The notes under the pieces were generated by a model. The model saw nothing but the letters and a program-made list of their open reading frames with translations. It was not told where the DNA came from and ran no database searches. The translations under genes were made by a program, and so were the position numbers. This document shows positions 1 through 7,302 of a stretch of 64,000 bases of DNA, one piece after another. The stretch is from Verrucomicrobiaceae bacterium (GTDB taxonomy: Bacteria > Verrucomicrobiota > Verrucomicrobiia > Verrucomicrobiales > Verrucomicrobiaceae): contig JAIXOU010000134.1 in the NCBI GenBank assembly GCA_027486585.1, forward strand, positions 62,001 to 126,000. The letters are read 5' to 3'. Numbering within the stretch: the stretch's first letter is position 1; each line of letters starts with the position of its first letter.

Positions 1-370
1 GCAGGTGAAAGGTCTCTAGGTCGCGCAGCCATTGCTTTGCCGATTGGATATCTCCCCGATCACTGACCACCGGATCATGACCCTGCCCACGTAAATCGTA
101 GGCATAGACGATGAAGCCTTGCTTGGGCAGAGTGTCGCCAATGAACCAGAAATCGGAGGTGGCACCACTCAGGCCATGTACGGCAATAACGACGCCGCGT
201 ATGGCTGTGCCAGGGGCAGGTTGCCAGGTCTGATAAGGCATGATCTTCCCATCAAAACTGGACCAATCCTGAAGATGTAAGGCTGGTCGGGATGGAAGCT
301 TTGGCAGGCTACTGCAGGAAAGCAGGGTTAAGGAGAGTGCTAGAAAGGCTAGACGTGAAAGGTAAGTCAT
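1..370 (-). CDS. Alpha/beta hydrolase lipoprotein, partial
   Basis: The gene starts at the ATG complementary to 368-370 and runs off the left edge, so only about 123 N-terminal residues are visible. The N-terminus is a signal peptide with a lipobox (Leu-Leu-Ser-Cys, Cys19), so the protein should be a lipoprotein. The visible part then shows a VHGLSG oxyanion-type motif and a YDLRGQGHD-type turn, as in lysophospholipase/monoacylglycerol-lipase-like alpha/beta hydrolases. The catalytic Ser lies beyond the window. Its ATG overlaps the stop of the upstream M14 peptidase gene by 4 bp, so the two are probably translationally coupled. Confidence 0.75.
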   Translation of the reverse strand, partial: MTYLSRLAFLALSLTLLSCSSLPKLPSRPALHLQDWSSFDGKIMPYQTWQPAPGTAIRGVVIAVHGLSGATSDFWFIGDTLPKQGFIVYAYDLRGQGHDPVVSDRGDIQSAKQWLRDLETFHL

Positions 371-1125
371 GGAGTTGGCGCGTGCTTTAGCGCTGCTGCA
401 ACAAAGGCAGCCTGTGCCGCCACGCGGTCATCCAGGCTGAACTCGGAAGGGGTTTCGAAAGTAAGCGTGATGGGGCAACCGAGTTGCCAAAGCACGAAGG
501 CCTCTGGCATACCGGGGAAATTGGGAGGTAACTTGCTGCGGCGGATGACGCCAGCCTGCGCTCGGCTACCTTCAATGATTCGGCGTGGATCGACAGCGAT
601 ACGCTGAGTGCACTCTGACATGACTTTTGAGCTCAAGGATTGCCTGGGCGGGCAGAGCTCATAGACATAGCAGCCTTGGGAATCGTAATCTTCATGCAGA
701 CACAATCCGATGCGTAATTTTCGCTCAGAGACAAGCTTTCGCCAAGGGGCCGTAATGGGGTCCTGCGCGAGATCGAATCGCCGATTGATGTCCAGCCCCC
801 GATGATCGTGGCGCGTGTTATTCCGCAATCCTGCGGGATTAAAGCAGGGAAAGATGAGGAAGGAGCCAGTGCTGAGTTGTTGGAGATTGCTTTCGGCCCA
901 TTTCAGCAAGCCCCAGGCCGCCCCAGCCTCATCTCCATGAACCCCCGTAGAAAGGTAGTCGGCAGCGGCTTGATTGCGGCCCTGAGGGCTTTCCAAATAC
1001 AGGATTTTTTCACCAGCGACCTCTGTTAGCACTCGCACACGCAGCCCTGTGGCACGGGCGACAATTCGCCAACGGGCCATGAGGGCACGTGGATCGTGAG
1101 CTTGATGAAGAGGTAGTAGCGGCAC
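367..1125 (-). CDS. M14-family zinc carboxypeptidase-like protein
   Basis: A 252-residue protein of the M14 / succinylglutamate desuccinylase-like metallopeptidase type. The zinc site is readable: HGDE (His63, Glu66) and a later His144 in the LCLHEDY segment. Between them is the substrate-binding signature NPAG...GLDINRRF (about 96-117), and Glu224 in TFETPS is the likely catalytic Glu. The length fits a single-domain M14 enzyme. No signal peptide is visible, so it is probably cytoplasmic. The start used is GTG at 1125; an in-frame ATG at codon 16 is a possible alternative. It overlaps the following lipoprotein hydrolase gene by 4 bp. Confidence 0.8.
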   Translation of the reverse strand: MPLLPLHQAHDPRALMARWRIVARATGLRVRVLTEVAGEKILYLESPQGRNQAAADYLSTGVHGDEAGAAWGLLKWAESNLQQLSTGSFLIFPCFNPAGLRNNTRHDHRGLDINRRFDLAQDPITAPWRKLVSERKLRIGLCLHEDYDSQGCYVYELCPPRQSLSSKVMSECTQRIAVDPRRIIEGSRAQAGVIRRSKLPPNFPGMPEAFVLWQLGCPITLTFETPSEFSLDDRVAAQAAFVAAALKHAPTP

Positions 1126-1296
1126 TTCCCGATCATGACTGAAATCCCTGCAAGTTCAAATGCAGCGTATGCCAGCAGCCGGAAAGTTTGAGTTGGCCGG
1201 GAAATCAGCCTTTGCGCAGAAATGGCAAGGCTGGATAGAAGATGGGTTGCCGCATTGAAGGTCTTGCAAAGAGTCCTTTGGTGGTCACTGTGCTCT

Positions 1297-1647
1297 GTGC
1301 TTAGAAACGTTCTCAAATCCAAACTCCACCGCGCAACTGTCACTGATGCTAATGTCCAGTATGAGGGAAGCATCACCATTCCGACTGATTTGATGGAGGC
1401 AGCGGATCTCTGGGAGGGGGAGCGGGTCCTGGTAACGTCGATCACAAATGGTCAGCGCTTAGAGACTTACGTGATCACAGCTCCTGCTGGTTCGGGGCAG
1501 ATCGTGATTAATGGGGCTGCCGCTCATCGGATCAATACGGGCCATTTAGTGACAATCATGGCTTTTGGCCTGACGGATCAGCCCGTGGTTCCCAAGCGTC
1601 TGCTTCTCAATGAGCGCAACGAGATCGTGAATAAGACGGTGCTTTAA
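1297..1647 (+). CDS. panD: Aspartate 1-decarboxylase
   Basis: PanD makes beta-alanine from L-aspartate for pantothenate and CoA synthesis. The 116-residue product starts MLRNVLKSKLHRATVT, matching the usual PanD N-terminus, so I chose the GTG at 1297 over an upstream in-frame ATG at 1222 that would add 25 unrelated residues. The self-cleavage site is visible as Tyr22-Glu-Gly24-Ser25; Ser25 becomes the pyruvoyl cofactor. The conserved TNGQR and NGAAAH segments follow. It stands alone, transcribed away from the M14 gene and converging on the kinase-like gene at 1672. Confidence 0.93.
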   Translation: MLRNVLKSKLHRATVTDANVQYEGSITIPTDLMEAADLWEGERVLVTSITNGQRLETYVITAPAGSGQIVINGAAAHRINTGHLVTIMAFGLTDQPVVPKRLLLNERNEIVNKTVL

Positions 1648-1671
1648 AATGAAGCTGCCCCGATAGTCGAC

Positions 1672-2709
1672 TCAAGCCGTGTGTCGGCCGAGCATCACTT
1701 CTAAATTGCGCTCAACAATCGCACCCATGGAGTCACAGACATCAAAGGTGTCGGTGTGATGGTATTCACCAAGTTCGCGGGCCAATTGCCGCACTTTCTC
1801 TACGGGCTCGCGCGGATTTGCCTTCATGCAGGTGATGAGTGTGCTGATGCGCTGATGCTCACTGATGTAGCGGCGGGCAATCAGGCTGCGCTCCTCCTCT
1901 TGATACTGCTTCATCGTGGGTAGATTAAGCCACTTGGAGCAGAGCCAGACGATGGGGTTATTTTCTTTAAAAAACTGCGGGAGATAGAGGCTACGCCGAC
2001 CTTCATAGCTTTGTTGATCAAAGTCGATGGCGCGCACTCGATACTGAACATCTTCAAAATCAGGCGTGATGTCGATCACGAAGTTATAACTGCGCATGTC
2101 TCCGAGGAGGCGGATAAAGCAGCGCTCGCTGAACTTAACAAACTCTTTGGCAATACGGACCTTATTGACGTCGGATCGATCCAGATGATCCCGAATAAAG
2201 ATGTCGCCCGGAATGCCGGCAATGTGCTCTTCAACCAGAGTGCCACTGTGGGCGAGGTAGTTGATCCGATTGGGTGATAGCAGATGCTCCAACTCCAACC
2301 CATAAACACGGGAGGCATCTGCCGTCTTCATGTAGAAGTGATCGTAATTGTCGTTGTATTGGTTAACGACACGAATACGAAACGGCCGGGAATTCCCAAA
2401 CTCACAGTAGTCCACACGCTCCACATAAAGATGGGGGACAGCATGCAAATCGCCTGTTTTCAGCAGGGAATAAATGCTCGTTAGGCGTGGATAAAGCTCC
2501 TTTTGAATCTCGCTAGCGTAGAGCACGCTCGACCAATGGGTCGGGTTGCCGTTTTTATCGTCGATCGGGTAGCTTTCACTAAAACCACGCAGATCTTGAT
2601 AAGTAGCCGGCAGCGAAAACCGACGTCCAAATTGATCGAGGTAAATTTCCAACTCCTCAGTGAGAGGAAGGAAGTCTTTCCTTTTGGTAATTTGGACGTC
2701 GGTTGACAT
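1672..2709 (-). CDS. Kinase-fold-like protein of unknown function
   Basis: A 345-residue cytoplasmic protein that I do not recognise by name. I start it at the ATG at 2709 because an AGGTG Shine-Dalgarno-like sequence lies 4 bases upstream. Several segments resemble the protein-kinase/aminoglycoside-phosphotransferase fold: a Lys in FYMKTADA (about 128), a hinge-like LVEEHIAGIPG segment (about 158-168), a catalytic-loop-like GDMRSYN (203-209) and a metal-loop-like AIDFDQ (about 227-232, Asp229). This is inference from motif order. The start lies 7 bases after the stop of the yidB-like gene, so the two form an operon. Confidence 0.55.
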   Translation of the reverse strand: MSTDVQITKRKDFLPLTEELEIYLDQFGRRFSLPATYQDLRGFSESYPIDDKNGNPTHWSSVLYASEIQKELYPRLTSIYSLLKTGDLHAVPHLYVERVDYCEFGNSRPFRIRVVNQYNDNYDHFYMKTADASRVYGLELEHLLSPNRINYLAHSGTLVEEHIAGIPGDIFIRDHLDRSDVNKVRIAKEFVKFSERCFIRLLGDMRSYNFVIDITPDFEDVQYRVRAIDFDQQSYEGRRSLYLPQFFKENNPIVWLCSKWLNLPTMKQYQEEERSLIARRYISEHQRISTLITCMKANPREPVEKVRQLARELGEYHHTDTFDVCDSMGAIVERNLEVMLGRHTA

Positions 2710-2716
2710 CTGGCAC

Positions 2717-3151
2717 CTATGCCGCGCCGCCGAAAAGGCCGCCAATGCCGCCTTTCATCACGCTGGCCAATACATTTTGGAGTTGGTCACCAGACGGATT
2801 GGATTCCTCAACAGCGCCGTTTGGAGTGAGCTTATCGATGATCTTTGGAAGGAACTGGGAGAGTAATGGCAGAACGGTTTTAGCGTCTAGACCCACTTTA
2901 CCTGCAATACCTGCGACAACATCAGAACCGAGAATTTGCTGAAGTTGATCTGGCTGGATGGCTTTGTTTTCGCCTGTTCCTACCCATGAAGAAAAGGTGT
3001 CACTAAGGCCGGCTTGGTTGAATTTATCCATCAATCCAGAGATACCACCGGCCTGGCTCAAGAGGCCACTGAGAATATCACCTTGTGGATTGCTGTTTCC
3101 ACCGAGCATGCTGCCGATAGCCTGTTTTGCGAGTGAGTCGAATAGTCCCAT
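2717..3151 (-). CDS. YidB/DUF937-like protein
   Basis: A 144-residue protein starting MGLFDSLAKQAIGSMLGG, rich in Gly, Leu and Ala, with an LSGLLSQAGG segment and an ILGSDVVAGIAGKVGLD segment typical of the YidB (DUF937) family. The C-terminus is Gly-rich (GGIGGLFGGAA). The biochemical role of the family is not established. It is the first gene of a two-gene operon with the kinase-like gene, which starts 7 bases after its stop. Confidence 0.75.
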   Translation of the reverse strand: MGLFDSLAKQAIGSMLGGNSNPQGDILSGLLSQAGGISGLMDKFNQAGLSDTFSSWVGTGENKAIQPDQLQQILGSDVVAGIAGKVGLDAKTVLPLLSQFLPKIIDKLTPNGAVEESNPSGDQLQNVLASVMKGGIGGLFGGAA

Positions 3152-3278
3152 GCTGCGACGTTGTGAGAGAGTGTGTAATCTGTCAAACTATGTCTTATTG
3201 CCTTGGCAACTATCCAGTAGCTTCAGGCCTCCGCTATGGCTCGCGACGCCACACGGAGCCTTACTTGAATCGACCAGC

Positions 3279-4205
3279 CTAAGGCACCTCGAAAACCTTT
3301 TGAGTCGTTGGATCAAGAGCGAGTGACCCGCTTGATAATCCACTCACATCCAGTTCACGGTAGGGTGGATAGGGGCTGATGACGCGGCCTTCTTTGCTGG
3401 CTTTTTTGCCCCGCAAAAAACTGCCACTGCTCGCGGCACCATTGCTGCTGGTCTTGGATGAATTCGATGACGCCTGATCCGAGCTGGGCTTGGATCCGGG
3501 TAATTTAGCTGGTTCACCGCTAGAACTGGATGTCTCGGGCGGCTGATCTTCAACACTTGGGCGAGTTGGCTCGCGACTATAGCTCGGAGGCGTGTATTTG
3601 CGGACCGGGGGCGAGTCGCTATCGCTACTTTTCTTGGTGGATTTGGACTTGGTCGCGGGCGCAGGCGTCGTCTTTTTCTTCACTGCTGGAGCCGTTTTGC
3701 TACTGCCGGAATTCATTCGGCTCGTCGGCGGCATGGCAGGCGTGGAATTTGGAGCTGGTGCCACTTCGTACCTTGGCGGATAGGATGAATTAGGGGCAGG
3801 GGAGATTGGCGCTGAATGATTAGGCTGATTATACCCATGTGGAGGTTGATCCAGATTTCCGTGCCCCTGCTGCGGATGGCTGTATTGTGGCGCTGGCTGA
3901 CCGTATCCCGCTGGTGGCGCATCCCCATAGAAAAGTTTCCGGAACATGCTGCCAAACTTCCGGCCAAAGGTCGGCAGAAACTGCGCCGGACTTACATAGG
4001 CGCTTTGAGACGGCTGAGCATAGCCTTGAGGAGGATAATTCTGCTGCTGAGGCATCGAGTATGCTGGTGATGCCTGATACTGAGGTTGGGCATAGCGTGG
4101 TTGTTGGTAACCGTATCCAGGCGCTTGCTGAGCCACTACAATCGGTGCTGCTGCGTACATCAAGCCCAATACAGCCAGACCCGACGGGATAGTATTCTGT
4201 TTCAT
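3279..4205 (-). CDS. Secreted Pro/Gln/Tyr-rich low-complexity protein
   Basis: A 308-residue protein with a cleavable signal peptide (about 25 residues ending in VVAQQ). A long low-complexity Pro/Gln/Tyr stretch follows (about 28-160), then a Ser/Thr/Lys/Pro-rich stretch (about 160-265). The final 40 residues are ordered-looking (KEGRVISPYPPYRELDVSG and a closing DPTTQKVFEVP). I believe this kind of C-terminal tail recurs on exported proteins of Verrucomicrobiota, but I cannot name a family. The composition suggests an extended cell-envelope protein. A 17-bp palindrome lies about 130 bp upstream of its start. Confidence 0.6.
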   Translation of the reverse strand: MKQNTIPSGLAVLGLMYAAAPIVVAQQAPGYGYQQPRYAQPQYQASPAYSMPQQQNYPPQGYAQPSQSAYVSPAQFLPTFGRKFGSMFRKLFYGDAPPAGYGQPAPQYSHPQQGHGNLDQPPHGYNQPNHSAPISPAPNSSYPPRYEVAPAPNSTPAMPPTSRMNSGSSKTAPAVKKKTTPAPATKSKSTKKSSDSDSPPVRKYTPPSYSREPTRPSVEDQPPETSSSSGEPAKLPGSKPSSDQASSNSSKTSSNGAASSGSFLRGKKASKEGRVISPYPPYRELDVSGLSSGSLALDPTTQKVFEVP

Positions 4206-4336
4206 GTCTTTAAGCTTTCTTAACTTTCACCTGCATTCAAGTCGTTTTTCACCTTCAACCTGCATTGATCTCAGACGCCTGCCGCTTGAATTCATTCAAT
4301 ATGATTCAGACATCTCACCACCTGTTAATTTTACTT

Positions 4337-4353
4337 TACATACATTGTATGTA
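4337..4353. promoter_or_regulatory. 17-bp palindrome upstream of secreted-protein gene
   Basis: Perfect 7-bp arms TACATAC and GTATGTA flank a 3-base centre (ATT), in an AT-rich gap between two minus-strand genes. The position, about 130 bp upstream of the start at 4205, suits an operator or promoter element. The function is inferred only from symmetry and position. Confidence 0.3.
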
Positions 4354-4418
4354 GTTAATAAAGGCGGCTGATTGTTGCCAATATTTGGCATCTGCTTGGT
4401 TCTAACGCTAAGCCGACC

Positions 4419-5093
4419 TCACCTTCTGATAAGTGTGTGGCGGGAAATATCGGGCGCGACGATAATTGTTGGTGCCGGGCAGAACGGCGCAGGCTGAAAA
4501 TAAGTCGCACTGAAGCCCAATCCACCGAAACCGCCGCCAAACTGAAATCCGGCACCTGGATAGCCGGGATAGTTACCGTATATGCCTCCACGCCATGGAG
4601 TGGCGTAGCCTGGTCGCGCATAGCTTTGCTCAATGGAGCGGCCATCATGGACGGCACCTAAGGCTGGCAGAACTGGAATCAGGGATTGTGGTAATGGATT
4701 AGCAGCTTGCTGTCGTCGAGCTGCGTCAGCTTGAGCGGCTAATCCAAGTTGCCTATAACGGGCACCTTTCTCGGCCTCGGCCATGGCTTCATTTAGCTCT
4801 TGTTCACGTTTGGCCTTTGCGGTCGCATTCGCGTGCCGTTTATCCGCAAGTTCCTTTTGATAAGCGGACGCCTTATCCGCATTGTAGCCCAGCTTGCTGC
4901 GCCAATCGTAGGAAAGATCAGTGAAAAGCACTTTAGCCGCACCATTGGCATGAGTGAAAGAGACACCGTCTGGGTGAACGCTCACGATTTCGCATTGGCG
5001 AAATGTTTTCCCTCTCAAGGTAGTGATCTTCGCAATCGGTGCCGAATGAACAGTCGCGAGGGCAACGAATGAAAAAAGAAAAATGGCTCTCAT
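4419..5093 (-). CDS. Secreted protein with N-terminal beta domain and Gly-rich tail
   Basis: A 224-residue protein with a signal peptide (MRAIFLFSFVALATVHSA). It has a short N-terminal domain with ITTLRGKTFRQCEIVSVHPDG and AAKVLFTDL, a charged Ala/Lys/Glu-rich helical middle (about 70-125), and a Gly/Tyr/Pro-rich tail. I believe the N-terminal pattern (a 'LRGKxF..C.I..VxPDGVSFTH' shape) is shared by other verrucomicrobial exported proteins, but I know no assigned function. It lies upstream of, and on the same strand as, the Pro/Gln-rich protein gene. Confidence 0.6.
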   Translation of the reverse strand: MRAIFLFSFVALATVHSAPIAKITTLRGKTFRQCEIVSVHPDGVSFTHANGAAKVLFTDLSYDWRSKLGYNADKASAYQKELADKRHANATAKAKREQELNEAMAEAEKGARYRQLGLAAQADAARRQQAANPLPQSLIPVLPALGAVHDGRSIEQSYARPGYATPWRGGIYGNYPGYPGAGFQFGGGFGGLGFSATYFQPAPFCPAPTIIVAPDISRHTLIRR

Positions 5094-5241
5094 AAATGGA
5101 TGAATTCCCGCCAGTCTTCGTCACCATGGACTGCGGTAGCGTTCGATGTCGAGCAAATAATGGAGTCAGAATCTCCCTGAAAGTTCAGCCTGCATTTGCA
5201 TTCCTGAATGAGCCGCGTTAGTGGACAGAATTATATCATTG

Positions 5242-6402
5242 ATGAAAGCAATTCTGGCACTCGAAGACGGTCGTTATTTTGAAGGTGAATCCTTTGGCGC
5301 CCCTGGCACATGTTCAGGTGAAGCCTGTTTTAACACTTCCATGACAGGTTATCAGGAGGTTCTCACAGACCCATCCTACCGTGGTCAGATCGTTAGCATG
5401 ACCTATCCGATGATCGGTAATTATGGCATCAACGGGCTTGATCCTGAAAGCTCACAGCCACACGTGCGCGGCTTTGTGATTGAAGAACTCTGCGCAGTGC
5501 CTAGCAACTGGCGTAGCACCCAGACCCTGGATGCTTATCTGAAAGAACACGGCATCCAAGGCATCCAAGGAGTCGATACACGAGCGCTGACGAAACACTT
5601 GCGCACAGTCGGCGCCATGCAGTCGGTCATCACCACTGAGCTATCCATCGAGGCAGCCATCGCTGCGGCAAAGGCTAGCCCACCCATGAGTGGCAGCGAT
5701 TACGTCAAGGAAGTCTCCACCTCGAAATCCTACGTCTGGGATCCTGAGGATCTGGAAAGTCGGATCTGGGACATCCCGAGTCCTAGCCAGAACCGTGAAG
5801 GCGGGCCGCTCGGAGCCTTCCACCCCCTGCCCCCAGCCAAGCATCACATTGTGGCCTATGACTTCGGGATCAAAACGAACATTCTCCGCAGCCTTCGTCA
5901 GGCCGGTTTCCGGGTTGAAGTGGTGCCAGCCACCACATCGGCGGCCGAAGTGTTAGCCAAAAATCCAGATGGTGTCTTTCTTTCCAATGGTCCTGGAGAT
6001 CCATCCGCGCTGGGATACATCCACAAAGAGGTCAAAGAATTGATCGGCAAGAAACCCATCTTCGCCATCTGTCTGGGGCATCAGCTTTTAGGTCACGCCT
6101 ACGGTGGCAAAACCTTCAAACTCAAATTTGGTCATCGCGGTGGCAATCAGCCGGTCAAAGATCTGCGCAGTGGCAAGGTCAGCATCACCAGCCAAAATCA
6201 TGGTTTTGCGATCGATCCCGCCAGTCTGCCTTCCAATGTGGAAGTGACCCACATCAACCTCAATGACGGCACCGTTGAAGGCATGAGACACCGTGAGGCT
6301 CCTGTGCTCAGTGTGCAATACCATCCCGAGGCTGCTCCTGGACCGAATGACGCCAAGTATTTCTTCGCTGAGTTCGCCAATCTGATAGACAACGCATCTT
6401 AA
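5242..6402 (+). CDS. carA: Carbamoyl-phosphate synthase small (glutaminase) subunit
   Basis: CarA hydrolyses glutamine and passes ammonia to CarB to make carbamoyl phosphate for arginine and pyrimidine synthesis. The product is 386 residues, normal for the family. The N-terminal domain shows [15 protein letters not shown] and [16 protein letters not shown]. The class-I amidotransferase domain has the nucleophile Cys277 in AICLGHQ and the His361/Glu363 pair in [10 protein letters not shown] chose the ATG at 5242, which gives the standard N-terminus, over an in-frame GTG at 5221. carB is not in the window. Confidence 0.95.
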   Translation: MKAILALEDGRYFEGESFGAPGTCSGEACFNTSMTGYQEVLTDPSYRGQIVSMTYPMIGNYGINGLDPESSQPHVRGFVIEELCAVPSNWRSTQTLDAYLKEHGIQGIQGVDTRALTKHLRTVGAMQSVITTELSIEAAIAAAKASPPMSGSDYVKEVSTSKSYVWDPEDLESRIWDIPSPSQNREGGPLGAFHPLPPAKHHIVAYDFGIKTNILRSLRQAGFRVEVVPATTSAAEVLAKNPDGVFLSNGPGDPSALGYIHKEVKELIGKKPIFAICLGHQLLGHAYGGKTFKLKFGHRGGNQPVKDLRSGKVSITSQNHGFAIDPASLPSNVEVTHINLNDGTVEGMRHREAPVLSVQYHPEAAPGPNDAKYFFAEFANLIDNAS

Positions 6403-6414
6403 GCGGTTGTTTTT

Positions 6415-6450
6415 GAGTGGATTGAGTCATGTTTTTACGCCAATCCACTC
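6415..6450 (+). terminator. Hairpin after carA
   Basis: A perfect 10-bp stem (GAGTGGATTG / CAATCCACTC) with a 16-base loop begins 12 bases after the carA stop. No strong T-run follows on the plus strand, so intrinsic termination is uncertain. Confidence 0.4.
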
Positions 6451-6537
6451 ATCCTCAATCCCACTCATTGAGGCTTGATCACGGGCCACAAAAGGCTCGT
6501 TGACTGTTGCCGCAGCCCAATCTGTCGAGTCGATAGC

Positions 6538-6567
6538 CAAAAAAATAGCCCATGATGACATGGGCTA
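6538..6567 (-). terminator. Intrinsic terminator of the purLQ operon
   Basis: On the minus strand a perfect 9-bp stem (TAGCCCATG / CATGGGCTA) with a TCAT loop is followed directly by a run of seven Ts. It sits about 20 bases after the purQ stop, which is a textbook Rho-independent terminator. Confidence 0.85.
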
Positions 6568-6586
6568 AATAGTCGCCTTGATTCCA

Positions 6587-7294
6587 TTAGGCAGCCAAGG
6601 CTTCAGCCACCCCTTTGAAGAGGTAGTAGCCCCAGCCAAAGTCGGCACCATTCCAATCAGGATCGTAGTGCGTGTTCTTGGCGATGAAGCGCTCCGGATG
6701 TGGCATCAGGCCAAAGACACGACCGGTATCATCTTGGAGACCGGCGATTTGCGCGCTGGAACCATTGATGTCCTTGCCATAGAGCAAGGCGGCGTGACCA
6801 TCCTTAACGTATTGTTCCGCATCACCTGATTCGCCCACGAAGCGACCTTCGGCATGAGCTACAGGCAATTCAAAATGATCTGGCAGAGCTTTCAGGAAGG
6901 GGCTGGTATTGCCGTTCTTCTTGAGTGGAGCCCAGCGGCAGATAAAGCGGCCCGTCGTGTTGTGAATCAGACTGCCACGAGGCAACAGATCCAATTGGGT
7001 CAAGATTTGGAAGCCGTTGCAGATCCCCAAGACGTAGCCGCCATTGGCCACAAAGGTTTTGAGGCGATCCCCCAGTTTATGCTTGGTGATGAGCTGAGAA
7101 ATACGGCCGCTCATGACGTAGTCGCCATAGCTGAAGCCGCCGGAGAAGACCACGAGTTGAGCGTTGTCTAGCGATGCCGGTTCCAGCAGTGCCACGGGCA
7201 GAACTTCGGCGCTGAAGCCAGCAGCTTCGAGAGCACGCGCGGTTTCGAGGTCACAGTTGGTGCCGGGAAATTTAATGAGAAGAGCGTGGGGCAT
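6587..7294 (-). CDS. purQ: Phosphoribosylformylglycinamidine synthase, glutaminase subunit
   Basis: PurQ supplies ammonia from glutamine to PurL in the fourth step of de novo purine synthesis. The 235-residue product has the class-I amidotransferase nucleophile Cys92 in LGICNGFQ and the C-terminal MPHPERF with the His/Glu pair. I start it at the ATG at 7294, which gives MPHALLIKFPGTNCD, 8 bases after the purL stop; a TTG overlapping that stop at 7306 is an alternative. It is the last gene before a strong terminator. A separate purS, usually needed with this PurL type, is not in the window. Confidence 0.95.
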   Translation of the reverse strand: MPHALLIKFPGTNCDLETARALEAAGFSAEVLPVALLEPASLDNAQLVVFSGGFSYGDYVMSGRISQLITKHKLGDRLKTFVANGGYVLGICNGFQILTQLDLLPRGSLIHNTTGRFICRWAPLKKNGNTSPFLKALPDHFELPVAHAEGRFVGESGDAEQYVKDGHAALLYGKDINGSSAQIAGLQDDTGRVFGLMPHPERFIAKNTHYDPDWNGADFGWGYYLFKGVAEALAA

Positions 7295-7302
7295 AAGAGG
7301 TA

